DNA from: Virgisporangium ochraceum | GTDB taxonomy: Bacteria; Actinomycetota; Actinomycetes; Mycobacteriales; Micromonosporaceae | Length of the DNA: 64,000 bases | Assembly (NCBI RefSeq): GCF_016863655.1 | Contig: NZ_BOPH01000148.1 | Location: forward strand, 1 to 64,000 | Direction: 5' to 3' | Part shown: in pieces, positions 48,223 through 56,676 of the stretch | Layout: every line of letters starts with the position of its first letter | Numbering within the stretch: the stretch's first letter is position 1 | Program-made: the position numbers and the translations under genes | The notes under the pieces: generated by a model | The model's input: the letters and a program-made list of their open reading frames with translations, nothing else | What the model was told of the DNA's origin: nothing | The model's database searches: none

Positions 48223-50307
48223 TCACCGCGGCGTGAGCTCCACCCGCCGCAGCAGCTGCGCGTTCAGCGCGACCACGATCGTCGACGCAGACATGAGGAC
48301 CGCGCCGATCGCCGGGCTGAGCGTGAGGCCCGCCCACGCCAGGACACCGGCGGCGAGCGGGATGGCGACCACGTTGTAGCCGGCCGCCCAGGCCAGGTTC
48401 TGGACCATCTTGCGGTACGAGGCCCGCGACAGCCGGATCACGCCGGTCACGCCGCGCGGGTCGGACGAGGCCAGCACCACCCCGGCCGACTCGATCGCCA
48501 CGTCGGTACCCGCGCCGATCGCGATCCCGACGTCGGCCCGGGCCAGCGCCGGCGCGTCGTTCACGCCGTCGCCGACCATGGCCACGGTCAGGCCGCGGGA
48601 CTGCAGGTCGGCCACCGCGGTGTCCTTGTCGGCCGGCAGCACCTCGGCGAAGACCTCGTCGACGTCGGGGCGGAAGCCCAGGTCGGCGGCGACGGCCTCG
48701 GCCACCGGACGCGCGTCCCCCGTGATCATGACGATCTTGGCGACACCCTGCCCCCGGAGCTGGGCGATGGCCTCCCGCGCCTCCGGCCGCACCTCGTCCT
48801 CCAGGGCGAACGCACCGAGGACCTCGGCGCCGTCGTCGGAAATCCGCAGCAGGTGCAGCACCGCCGCGCCCCGCCGCGACCACTCCTTCTCCCGAGCGGA
48901 AAGGTCTTCCGGGACCGCGACAGCGCGCTCGCGCAGCAGAGCCGGCCCGCCCACGGCGTAGGTCACGCCGTCCACCGTGGCCTGGACCCCGCGCCCGGTC
49001 AGGGACCGGAAGTCGCGGGCCGTGCCGTGGAGCCCGCGGTCGCGGGCGAGCGCGACGATCGCCTTCGCGAGCGGGTGCTCGCTGTCGGCCTCGACGGCGG
49101 CGGCGACGCGCAGCACCTCGTCCTCGGTGTGGCCGGCGGCGGCCGCGATGCCGTGGACCGTGTGCTCGCCCCTGGTCAGGGTGCCGGTCTTGTCGAAGAG
49201 CACCGCGTCGACGGTGCGCATGCGCTCGAGCGCCAACCGGTCCTTGACCAGGATGCCGGCCTTCGCCGACACCGCCGTCGACAGCGCGATCACCAGCGGG
49301 ATGGCCAGCCCGAGGGCGTGCGGGCAGGCGATCACGAGGACCGTCACCGTGCGCACCACCGACTGGTCCAGGTCGCCGAGGGCCCACCAGGTGACGAACG
49401 TGGCCAGCGCGGCGCCCGTCGCGATGTAGAAGAGCATGGCGGCGAACCGGTCGGCGAGCACCTGCGCCCGTCCGCTGGACGCCTGCGCCTGCGCGACGAG
49501 CCGCCCGATGCCGGCCAGCGCGGTGTCCTCGCCGACCGCGTCGACCCGCACCCGCAGGGCGGAGTCGGTGGCGACCGTGCCGGCCACCACCCGGTCGCCG
49601 ACACCACGCGGCACCGGCCGCGACTCACCGGTGATCATGGACTCGTCGAGCTCGGCCGCGCCGTCGACGATGCGGCCGTCGGCGGGCACGCGGCCACCGG
49701 AGCGCACCAGCACCACGTCGCCGACGCCCAGCTCCCCGACGGCCACGCGCTCGACGCCGTCGTCGGTGACCCGTTCGGCGTCGTCGGGCAGCAGCGCGGC
49801 CAGGGCGGCGAGCGCGCCCTGCGCCTGGCCGATCGCCTTCATCTCCTGCCAGTGTCCGAGCAGCATGATGGTGACCAGCGCGGCCAGCTCCCACCAGAAG
49901 TCCAGGTCGAACAGCCCGAGGCTGGTCGCCAGCGACGCGACGTAGGCGACCGTGATCGCCATCGAGATGAGGAGCATCATCCCGGGCGCCCGGTCGCGGA
50001 CCTCCCGGACGCCGCCGACGAGGAACGGCCAGCCGCCGTAGAAGAACACGAACGATCCGAGGACCGGGCCGACCCACGACATCCCCGGGAAGTCGAGGCT
50101 GTAGCCGAACCAGTCCATCACCATCTCGCTGGTGACGACGATGGGCACCGTCAGGGCGAGGCTCAGCCAGAACTTGCGCCGGAACTGCTCGGGGTCGTGC
50201 CCGGCGTGCTTGTCGTGCCCGCCATGTCCACCGTGCCCGCCCGGCGCACCGTGCCCACTGGGTTCACCGTGTCCACCGTGTCCACCGTGTCCTTGATGCG
50301 ACGCCAT
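48223..50307 (-). CDS. copB: Copper-translocating P1B-type ATPase (CopB-like)
   Basis: The ATG at 50307 has a near-perfect anti-Shine-Dalgarno match (GGAGGTGATC). The 694 residues start with a His/Gly-rich metal-binding tail (about 40 residues, repeated GHGGHGG). The eight-helix P1B core follows, with CPH at 328-330, the phosphorylation site Asp372 in DKTGT, the TGES actuator loop, an HP motif (SEHPLAK) and GDGVND. CPH rather than CPC is the CopB/P1B-3 signature, associated with Cu(II)/Cu(I) export. It is preceded by a CsoR-type operator. Confidence 0.95.
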   Translation of the reverse strand: MASHQGHGGHGGHGEPSGHGAPGGHGGHGGHDKHAGHDPEQFRRKFWLSLALTVPIVVTSEMVMDWFGYSLDFPGMSWVGPVLGSFVFFYGGWPFLVGGVREVRDRAPGMMLLISMAITVAYVASLATSLGLFDLDFWWELAALVTIMLLGHWQEMKAIGQAQGALAALAALLPDDAERVTDDGVERVAVGELGVGDVVLVRSGGRVPADGRIVDGAAELDESMITGESRPVPRGVGDRVVAGTVATDSALRVRVDAVGEDTALAGIGRLVAQAQASSGRAQVLADRFAAMLFYIATGAALATFVTWWALGDLDQSVVRTVTVLVIACPHALGLAIPLVIALSTAVSAKAGILVKDRLALERMRTVDAVLFDKTGTLTRGEHTVHGIAAAAGHTEDEVLRVAAAVEADSEHPLAKAIVALARDRGLHGTARDFRSLTGRGVQATVDGVTYAVGGPALLRERAVAVPEDLSAREKEWSRRGAAVLHLLRISDDGAEVLGAFALEDEVRPEAREAIAQLRGQGVAKIVMITGDARPVAEAVAADLGFRPDVDEVFAEVLPADKDTAVADLQSRGLTVAMVGDGVNDAPALARADVGIAIGAGTDVAIESAGVVLASSDPRGVTGVIRLSRASYRKMVQNLAWAAGYNVVAIPLAAGVLAWAGLTLSPAIGAVLMSASTIVVALNAQLLRRVELTPR

Positions 50308-50330
50308 GGGGATCACCTCCACCGCGGACT

Positions 50331-50347
50331 ATACCCCCCGGGGGTAT
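50331..50347. promoter_or_regulatory. CsoR-type copper operator
   Basis: ATACCCCC-C-GGGGGTAT is a near-perfect palindrome matching the known CsoR site pattern (TACCCCNNNGGGGTA). It lies 24 bases upstream of the copper ATPase start and 58 bases before the divergent LLM gene. No csoR gene is in the window. Confidence 0.85.
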
Positions 50348-50404
50348 CGAAGGCGAGTGGCGGTGGTCACGATGGGTGCGTCGAACGACCAGGAGGCTGT
50401 CCAC

Positions 50405-51397
50405 ATGACGCACGTCGGGGTGATGCTCCCGCGCGACCTTCCCGCGAACCAGGTCCTCAGTTACGCCCAGCGGGCCGAGCAGCTCGGCTTCGACGAGCTG
50501 TGGGTCGTCGAGGACCTCGGCTTCCGCGGCGGCGTGGCCCAGGCCGGCGCCGTGCTGGCGGCCACGTCGCGGATCGTCGTCGGTATCGGCATCCTGCCGG
50601 CCGGCGCGCGCAACGCCGCGTTCGCCGCGATGGAGCTCGCGACGCTCGCGCAGCTGTTCCCCGGGCGGCTGATCGCCGGCATCGGACACGGCATGCCCGG
50701 CTGGATGCGCCAGGTCGGTGCCTGGCCGGCAAGCCCGCTCACCCTGCTGCGCGAGTACGCCACCGCCGTACGCGCGCTGCTGCGCGGTGAGCCCGGACCC
50801 CCGGCCGGCCGGTACGTCGACGTCGAGGGCGTGGTGATCGGCGAGATCCCGGAGACGGCGCCGCCGGTGGTGCTGGGCGTGCGGGGTCCGAAGTCGATCG
50901 CCATGGCCGGCCGGGCCGCTGACGGCCTGCTGCTGGCCGAGCCCGCCGCCCCGCCCTACGTCGCCGACTCGGTGCGGCGCCTCGCGGCGTCCACCGGACC
51001 CACGGTGATCACCTACGACGTCGCCGCCGTGGCCGACGACGGCCGGACCGCGCGCGACCTGGCCCGCCCGGGCCTGATGTGGATCGGCGAGCCGGACTGG
51101 GCACCCCACCTGGCCGTCCTGCCCTTCGCCGCCGACCTCGCCCGCCACCGCGCGGCGTCGGCCGGCCCGGAGGACTTCGCCGCCACGATGCCCGACGGGT
51201 GGGTGCGGGAGGTCGCACTGGCCGGGACCCCGGAGGAGGTGCGGGCGGGCATCGCGGCCCGGCACGCGGCGGGCGCGACAAGCGTCGTGCTGGTCCCCGT
51301 CGAGGCCGACCGCCTGGACGCCCTGACCCGCCTGGCCGCGGCCCTCACCACCCCGCGGACGCCGGCCCGGACCGGGGAGCCGGATGACCAGCGGTGA
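50405..51397 (+). CDS. LLM-class oxidoreductase (F420-type)
   Basis: The ATG at 50405 has AGGAGG nine bases upstream; longer frames run into the copper operator. The 330 residues show HVGVMLPRD, AEQLGFDELWVVEDL, TSRIVVGIGILP, LFPGRLIAGIGHG and VVLGVRGPKS, the luciferase-like barrel. Its end overlaps the phosphotransferase start by 14 bases, so both are co-translated. The substrate is unknown. Confidence 0.88.
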   Translation: MTHVGVMLPRDLPANQVLSYAQRAEQLGFDELWVVEDLGFRGGVAQAGAVLAATSRIVVGIGILPAGARNAAFAAMELATLAQLFPGRLIAGIGHGMPGWMRQVGAWPASPLTLLREYATAVRALLRGEPGPPAGRYVDVEGVVIGEIPETAPPVVLGVRGPKSIAMAGRAADGLLLAEPAAPPYVADSVRRLAASTGPTVITYDVAAVADDGRTARDLARPGLMWIGEPDWAPHLAVLPFAADLARHRAASAGPEDFAATMPDGWVREVALAGTPEEVRAGIAARHAAGATSVVLVPVEADRLDALTRLAAALTTPRTPARTGEPDDQR

Positions 51398-52337
51398 CCC
51401 GGGACCGCTCGCCGCGGACCTGTCCCACCTGGGTGTGCCGGTCGGTCCGATGGTCCGGGTGCACGGCGGGTTCGCGAACCGGCTGTACCGGCTCGACACC
51501 GATCGGGGGTCGTTCGCGGTCAAGGAGCTGAACGTCCTCGACCGCCGCTGGAGCTACCGGGTCGAGGACGTGTTCGGGCTGGAGCGGGCGGCGTTCGCCG
51601 CCGGCATCGCGATGCCGGAGCCCGTCTCGGCGAGCGACCGCCTGCTCGTGCACCGGTGGGTGGAGGGCGAGACGGTGCCCGAGGAACCGGTACCGGCGGC
51701 GTACGCGTTCGAGCTCGGGGAGATCCTCGCGCGCGTCCACGCGCTCGACGTGGCGTGGACCGGTGGCACGGTCGGGGAGCCGGTGTCGCGGGACTGGCCC
51801 GAGCTCGCGGAGCGGGCGACGGCGACCGGGCAGCCGTGGGCCGGCGAGCTCGCCTCCCGGGTCGGGACGTTCCTCGAGATCGCCCGGTTCGTCGGGACGT
51901 GCGAGCGGCCGGGCCCGGTCGTGCTGACCCACCGGGACATCCAGCCGTGGAACCTGCTCTCCCGGGAGGGTCGGCCGGTGGTCCTCGACTGGGAACTGTC
52001 GGGGATGCTCGACCTGTCCGGCGAGCTCGGCTCCACCGCGCTCAGCGTGGCGAAGGGACCGGGCTTCGACGACGTGCGGCCCGATATCTTCCACGCGGTC
52101 CTCGACGGCTACGTCGCGGGCGGCGGGGTGCTGCCGCCGTGGGGTCCCAGCTGGTTCGTGTACATGGTCGAGGGCTGGCTCGGGCACACGAGGTGGAACA
52201 TCCTCCGCTGCCTCGCCGGCGTCGAGGCGACCTCCGGTCCCGAGCTCGCGCTGTCGCACGAGTCCGTGCGCAACGGTGTGCGTGGCCTTCCCGACCTGTT
52301 CGAGCGGATCGCGCACCTGGTGGAGCTGCTCGGCTGA
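51384..52337 (+). CDS. Aminoglycoside phosphotransferase-like (APH) kinase
   Basis: The 317 residues have the APH/choline kinase fold: HGGFANRLYRL near the N-terminus, catalytic loop HRDIQPWN (His183, Asp185, Asn190) and the metal site DWE (Asp202). Family members phosphorylate sugars, amino alcohols or antibiotics. The overlap with the LLM gene suggests a common substrate or small detoxification unit; aminoglycoside resistance itself is not shown. Confidence 0.88.
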   Translation: MTSGDPGPLAADLSHLGVPVGPMVRVHGGFANRLYRLDTDRGSFAVKELNVLDRRWSYRVEDVFGLERAAFAAGIAMPEPVSASDRLLVHRWVEGETVPEEPVPAAYAFELGEILARVHALDVAWTGGTVGEPVSRDWPELAERATATGQPWAGELASRVGTFLEIARFVGTCERPGPVVLTHRDIQPWNLLSREGRPVVLDWELSGMLDLSGELGSTALSVAKGPGFDDVRPDIFHAVLDGYVAGGGVLPPWGPSWFVYMVEGWLGHTRWNILRCLAGVEATSGPELALSHESVRNGVRGLPDLFERIAHLVELLG

Positions 52338-52381
52338 CAGGCCGGGCGACGGTGCGGGCATCCGCCCGCGACGGTGTGACC

Positions 52382-52414
52382 GCCGGGGCCGCCGTCGTCG
52401 CGGCGGCCCCCGGC
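52382..52414. terminator. Hairpin between convergent genes, one-base bulge
   Basis: The arms 52382-52393 and 52402-52414 are complementary apart from one extra base in the right arm. It lies seven bases after the stop of the minus-strand membrane protein and 45 bases after the kinase. Confidence 0.65.
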
Positions 52415-52420
52415 GTGCCG

Positions 52421-52717
52421 TCAGCGGCCGAACCGGCTGGTGACCGCCTGCCAGGCGCGTGCGCCGCGGCCGACCGGCTGGCGCCGGTTGCGCTGCCACA
52501 CCACTGCGCCGGCGACCGCCGCGACGAGCGCGACGACGCCGGTCGAGGCGCCCGCCCACCGGCGGGGCTGCCGCCGTACCGACTCCTGCATCCGGGTGAC
52601 CTGCTGCCGCCCGCTGTCGCGCACCGATGACGCCGCCCGCCGGACCGTTCCGGTGGCCGGGGCCGGGGCATCCTCGCGTAGGGCGACGGTCTCGGGCGTC
52701 CGGCTCGTGGTCTCCAT
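52421..52717 (-). CDS. Small single-pass membrane protein
   Basis: The ATG at 52717 has GGAGGG upstream and gives 98 residues. The N-terminal 50 residues are hydrophilic, then comes one helix (TGVVALVAAVAGAVVWQR) followed by an Arg-rich tail. The layout resembles DUF3618-type proteins, but the match is weak. No function is assigned. Confidence 0.75.
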   Translation of the reverse strand: METTSRTPETVALREDAPAPATGTVRRAASSVRDSGRQQVTRMQESVRRQPRRWAGASTGVVALVAAVAGAVVWQRNRRQPVGRGARAWQAVTSRFGR

Positions 52718-52830
52718 CAATGCATCCCTCCTGCGACGACGACTTCCTCTCCCCGCAGCGGGTACCCGTCGCATGCCGAGGCAAACCGTCGACGGACCCG
52801 CACGGGGGACACGGACGTGGCCGCGGTAGG

Positions 52831-53232
52831 TCATCGCCCGCCGATGCCGGCGTCGCGGGCCCGTGCGACAGCGGCGGCGCGGCTGGCCACGCCGAGATCC
52901 CGCTCGGTCAGGCCGGGCAGGGCCGGCCATCGGTGCGTGCGGCCGTCGGAGAGGAGCGCGTGCGCGACGGCGGGGTCGAGGATCGCCTGGTTCGCGTGCA
53001 CGGCGCGGATGGCGCGCAGGATGTCCTCGGGCGGCGCGTCCTTGACGACGTAGCCCCGTGCGCCGGCCCGCAGCGCCCGCGCCACCAGTGCGTCGTCGGC
53101 GTGCATGGTGAGCACGAGGATCCGCACCGACGGATCGCGGCGGAGGATCAGCCCGATGGCGACGAGGAGCTTGCGCATGCCGAGCCGGAAGACGTGGTGG
53201 TCGTCGGCGACGACGACGCGGACTGCCGGCAC
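52831..53232 (-). pseudogene. Response regulator remnant (NarL type) lacking the phosphoacceptor and DNA-binding helix
   Basis: A good ribosome binding site (GGAGGAGG) and GTG start open a receiver domain (VVVADDHHVFRLGMRKLL). The sequence then jumps directly to LILRRDPSVRILVLTMHADD. The segment that would hold the phosphorylated Asp and the VVLMDLxMP strand, about 30 residues, is missing. The conserved Lys region (GYVVKDA) remains. The C-terminus begins a LuxR-type helix (LTERD) but loses its pattern and stops at 133 residues, where about 215 are normal. It is downstream of a broken sensor kinase. Confidence 0.8.
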
Positions 53233-53244
53233 GGGCTCCTCCTC

Positions 53245-53900
53245 CTACAGGGCGAACGCGGTGACGCCGGGCAGCTGTCCCAGCCGGTCGAGGTGCTCCC
53301 GCAGCGTCTCGACCAGGCCGAGGCCGAGCAACGTGGCCGGCTCCAGCGCGTCCACGATGCGCCGGACCTCGGCGGACGCCGAACGCAACTGCCCCGCGAT
53401 CTGCGCGAGATCGGTGGTGAGGCTGGCCGGCACCGGCTCGTCGGTCCACTGCCCGCGCCGCAACCCGTCGACGGCCAGCCCGGTGCCGACGAGCAACGGG
53501 CCGAGCCGGTCGTGCAGGTCGCGGCGCAGTCGCTCGCGTTCCAGCGCCGCCGCGCGCACCACGCGTCCGTACGCGACGCGGAGGTCCTCGCGCAGGCGGA
53601 CCGTGTGGGCCGCCGCGGCGATCTGGTGACTGATCTCGGTGAGCAGCGCGGTGTCGGCGCGGCTGTACGGGTCACCGGCGGTGCGTGGCGCTACCCGCAA
53701 CGTCCCCAGCAGTTCGGCCTGGTGCACCAACGGGAAGTCGGTGGCGCCGGCGCGACCGGTGCCGGCACTGGCGATCTCGCACGTGTCGCCGTCGGAGCAG
53801 ATCCAGGGCGACCCCGGCGCGGGACCCGCTCGATGTACCTGCCGTCGACGACGACCGCGTGACTGTCCCACCCGGGACGCCCGACGGGCACACGCGACAT
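53245..53900 (-). pseudogene. Sensor kinase remnant (HisKA_3) without ATPase domain
   Basis: The readable part has a GAF-like end (FPLVHQAELLGTLRVAPRTAG, then ADTALLTEISHQIAAAAHTV) and the dimerisation/phosphoacceptor helix with ERERLRRDLHDRLGPLLVG. It stops at 53245 where the HATPase_c domain should begin. Upstream of about 53790 the frame breaks: neighbouring frames carry VPVGRPGWDS and ERVP pieces. It lies 12 bases before the response regulator remnant, so a whole two-component system has decayed. Confidence 0.75.
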
Positions 53901-53918
53901 CGCGCCAGTCTCGCACGG

Positions 53919-53954
53919 GCGTGGACCCGGTCAGGTCCCTGACCGGGTCCACGC
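53919..53954 (-). terminator. Strong hairpin after the sigma/anti-sigma operon
   Basis: A 17-bp perfect stem (53919-53935 with 53938-53954) lies 30 bases after the anti-sigma-like stop in that direction, between it and the kinase remnant. Confidence 0.88.
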
Positions 53955-53983
53955 GCGGTCGGCTCCGATCGTCGCGAGGGTCG

Positions 53984-55204
53984 TCAGGAGGCGGACCCGC
54001 AGCGCCAGACCACCGGCGTCGACGACTCGTCCGGCTCGCCGTACGTGCCGAACACGTCGCCGTTGTCGGTCACGCCGGCATTCACCACCTTCGTGGTGCC
54101 CGGTGCGGTCAGTCGCACGGGGGTGCCGTCCGGGCGGTAGGCGACCTGGAGCCCGTCGGTGATCCAGCCGGTGGCGCTGATGTACATGCCCTGCGGTATG
54201 CCGACGCCGTCCGGCACGGCCGGGATTCTGGTCAGCTGGTTGGTCGTGAGGTCCCACCGGGGGATGACCCCGCGCATCCAGAGGCCGCCCGTGGCGTAGG
54301 TTCCGGCCGTCGACTGCGGAGCGACCGGGAAACCGTCAGGGTGCGGGAGCCTGGTGACGTTGCCGGCGAGGTCCCAGATGTTCGCCCCGCTGCGCTTGCC
54401 GTCGCCGATGTCGCCCAGGAGACGGCCGTCGGCGGTGATCGTGCGGACCTGGCCGTGCGGCGGCAGGGGGACGATCGTCGGAGTCGCGCTCCCCGCCTTC
54501 CAGACGATGCCCTTGGACAGACCTTCCGGCTGGTCGTCCTCGGGCTTGATGGTGTCCGCGATGTCGCCGCGCTCGTTGATCGTGACGTTGCCGTACGCAC
54601 GCCACCCGGCCGGAACCTGGAGCCGGGTCACGTCGCCGTCGGCGTAGCGGAAGCTCCACCCGGCCGAGGTCGGTGAGTCGTCACCCGCCGAGCCCACCGC
54701 CACGCCGCGCGAGTTGATCGACGTGATCCGGACGCTGGCCGCGAACCGCAGGTACCGCGGCACGCCGTCGACCCACAGGACGGTGGTGAAGTTCTCGCTG
54801 TCGTCCATCGCGTGGGCGCTGACAAAGCGACCGGACGGGTCGACCGCGTCGATCTGCAGGCCGGCCGCGCCGGCCGGCTTCGCCAGGGGCGTCATCGGGC
54901 ACCGCAGCCTGATGTCGTTCACGCTGGACAGCGACGTCGACGGGGACACGGGGCTCTGCGACGGCACCGCCGCCGGTCCGGTCGTCCTCTTCTCCGGGGT
55001 GTCGGCCCTCGCGACGACGACCAGCGACGCGACGAGCGCCACCGCGACGACGCCGCCGGCCGCGCGCGCGGCACCGCGCCGGATCGACATCCGCCGGCCG
55101 GTGCGCATCGCCGCCTCCAGGTCGACGCCGACCTGCGGCGCCGGCGTGCCGTTCAGCAGCGCGCGGATGTCGTCCTCGGTCGGCAGGTCCGGGGTACTGG
55201 TCAT
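53984..55204 (-). CDS. Membrane-anchored anti-sigma-like protein with extracellular beta-propeller domain
   Basis: The 406-residue protein has a short cytoplasmic part (1-45, EDDIRALLNGT), one transmembrane helix (about 50-66) and a large outer domain. That domain contains repeated motifs of the form ITINERGDI, VGVTDNGDVFG and SINSRGVAVGS, the HAF/propeller-like pattern. Its start overlaps the end of the sigma factor by four bases. This position is typical of the partner that holds the sigma factor; a classical zinc anti-sigma motif (HxxxCxxC) is not seen, so the mechanism may differ. Confidence 0.8.
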   Translation of the reverse strand: MTSTPDLPTEDDIRALLNGTPAPQVGVDLEAAMRTGRRMSIRRGAARAAGGVVAVALVASLVVVARADTPEKRTTGPAAVPSQSPVSPSTSLSSVNDIRLRCPMTPLAKPAGAAGLQIDAVDPSGRFVSAHAMDDSENFTTVLWVDGVPRYLRFAASVRITSINSRGVAVGSAGDDSPTSAGWSFRYADGDVTRLQVPAGWRAYGNVTINERGDIADTIKPEDDQPEGLSKGIVWKAGSATPTIVPLPPHGQVRTITADGRLLGDIGDGKRSGANIWDLAGNVTRLPHPDGFPVAPQSTAGTYATGGLWMRGVIPRWDLTTNQLTRIPAVPDGVGIPQGMYISATGWITDGLQVAYRPDGTPVRLTAPGTTKVVNAGVTDNGDVFGTYGEPDESSTPVVWRCGSAS

Positions 55205-55746
55205 GTGGTCAGCCTCATCGTGGTCGTTCTCGGACGGTCGGATCCCGGTTCGGTGCCGGACGCCGTGAGCGCGTCGCGGAGGGTGGACAGGCCGCGCGAG
55301 CACTGGCTCTTGACGTTGCCCTCGGAACAGCCGAGGGCCCTGGCCGTGTCCTGGACGCTCAGATCGGCGAAGTAGCGCAGCACCAGGGCGGCGCGCTGGC
55401 CGTTGGGCAGTGCCCGCAGCGCGTCGACGACGTGGTCGTACTCGCCGGGTTGGCCCGGCGCGGTGACCCGGTCGGGTGGCTCCGGTGGCGAGGCTCGCAG
55501 CAGTACCCGGGACCATCGCGACCGGCGCTCGTCGACGATCCGCCGGGTGAGGATCCGGTGGACGAAGCCGTCCAGGTTCTCGACCGTGCTGACGTGCCGC
55601 CACCTGCTGTAGAGCACCGCGAGGGTGGCCTGCACGGCGTCGTCGGCAAGGTGCGGGTCGCCGCAGATGAGCCACGCCGTGCGGTGCAGCCGGGGCATGC
55701 GGGCACGTACGTACTCCACGTACTCGTCCCTCTTGGTCCGGTCCAT
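55201..55746 (-). CDS. ECF RNA polymerase sigma factor (SigE-like family)
   Basis: The 181 residues contain region 2 (FVEYVRARMPRLHRTAWLICGDPHLADDAVQATLA-like; visible as LADDAVQATLAVLYSRW) and region 4 (LRALPNGQRAALVLRYFADLSVQDTARALGCSEGNVKSQ). This is the SigE/ECF subgroup common in actinomycetes. It is coupled to the downstream membrane protein. The 202-base gap 55747-55948 upstream has no other gene and probably holds an autoregulated promoter. Confidence 0.93.
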   Translation of the reverse strand: MDRTKRDEYVEYVRARMPRLHRTAWLICGDPHLADDAVQATLAVLYSRWRHVSTVENLDGFVHRILTRRIVDERRSRWSRVLLRASPPEPPDRVTAPGQPGEYDHVVDALRALPNGQRAALVLRYFADLSVQDTARALGCSEGNVKSQCSRGLSTLRDALTASGTEPGSDRPRTTTMRLTT

Positions 55747-55948
55747 GCGGCTCCTCGGGTGGGATGACGGGCGGCGATCGCTACCCGTTATCGCTCAACG
55801 TGCCCTCCGAGGTTGCATACCGGGCGTCAGGAACCCACGAACGGTGTCCCGTTGCATTCTTGTGCAGACGACCGGGCGCGCCTGGCCGTCATCGATCGGT
55901 GTTGCTATCGTGCGGCGGGTTCGGGACCACGGGGGATTCGGAGAGGCC

Positions 55949-56527
55949 ATGCACCCGTCCGCCGCCGGGTCCGCCGCTCCGACCGGAAGCGCGAGCGCGT
56001 CCGCGGACACCACGGTCCCGACCAGCGCACCCGCGGACGTGACCTGGCAGCTGTCGGGCGTCAACCCGGTGCCGGTGTCCGCCTCGGCGGGACCGCGCAA
56101 TATCACGCCCACGAGCGCCACCGGCTTCGCCCGGACGCCGACGGGCGCGCTCGTCGCCGCGGCGCAGATCATCGGTCACACCGCCACTGACCCGAAGGTG
56201 GCGGAGACGACGATCGCGCAGCAGTGGGTCGCCGGTCCGGACCGCGACAAGGCGCTCGCCATGGCCCGCGAGGAGGGCCGGGCGACGCCGAAGCCCGGCA
56301 AGGCACGGACTCCGATGCAGATCACCGGGTTCCGGTACGTCGTGTACGACCCCGACACCGCGGTGGTCTCGGTGGTCTACCAGGTGAGCGGATCCCTGGC
56401 CGCCATGACGGTGACGATGCGCTGGATAGACGACGACTGGCGGATGGTCCCGCCGGCCGGCGGCAACTGGAGCACGGTCATGAGCGTCACCGACGGCTCC
56501 GGCATGGTCGAGTGGGGCCCCCGGTAG
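55949..56527 (+). CDS. Hypothetical protein resembling conjugative-element accessory proteins
   Basis: The ATG at 55949 gives 192 residues. The pattern VTWQLSGVNPVPVSASAGPRN, TGFARTPTGALVAAAQI and VTDGSGMVEWGPR is, from memory, that of proteins carried by actinomycete integrative conjugative elements (DUF8175-like). Those usually have an N-terminal membrane helix, which is missing here; the first 33 residues are Ala/Ser/Thr-rich. It may be a truncated survivor. No other transfer gene is seen intact. Confidence 0.6.
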   Translation: MHPSAAGSAAPTGSASASADTTVPTSAPADVTWQLSGVNPVPVSASAGPRNITPTSATGFARTPTGALVAAAQIIGHTATDPKVAETTIAQQWVAGPDRDKALAMAREEGRATPKPGKARTPMQITGFRYVVYDPDTAVVSVVYQVSGSLAAMTVTMRWIDDDWRMVPPAGGNWSTVMSVTDGSGMVEWGPR

Positions 56528-56539
56528 CCGCCGTCATCG

Positions 56540-56676
56540 AGACGGGACAGCGCCGCGCAGGTCCTGTCGCTTCGCGCTCCGGTGGTACCTCAGGAGCGCC
56601 GTGACCCGCGCGTAGCCGCCGTCGCCTGGTGTTGTCCCAGACCTGCCAACCACCGGGCACGCCACGGGCGACATAC
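56540..56676 (-). pseudogene. Frameshifted remnant of a small conjugative-element gene
   Basis: The minus strand encodes ARGVPGGWQVWDNTRR and then, in the neighbouring frame, GYARVTALLRYHRSAKRQ. GGWQVWDN is, from memory, part of a small conserved protein of actinomycete conjugative elements. No start with a ribosome binding site and no single open frame is left. Confidence 0.35.

Noticed and set aside
50216..50290. Repeated GTGTCCACC / CCGTGCC units, considered as a tandem repeat or CRISPR-like array
   Set aside because: They encode the His/Gly-rich metal-binding tail of the copper ATPase; no spacers.
48148..50790. 880-codon plus-strand frame antisense to the copper ATPase
   Set aside because: His/Asp/Arg-rich antisense shadow of the P-type ATPase, which has all catalytic motifs.
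53691..53952. N-terminal extension of the kinase remnant to 53952
   Set aside because: It would read through the 17-bp terminator of the sigma/anti-sigma operon and has no conserved pattern.
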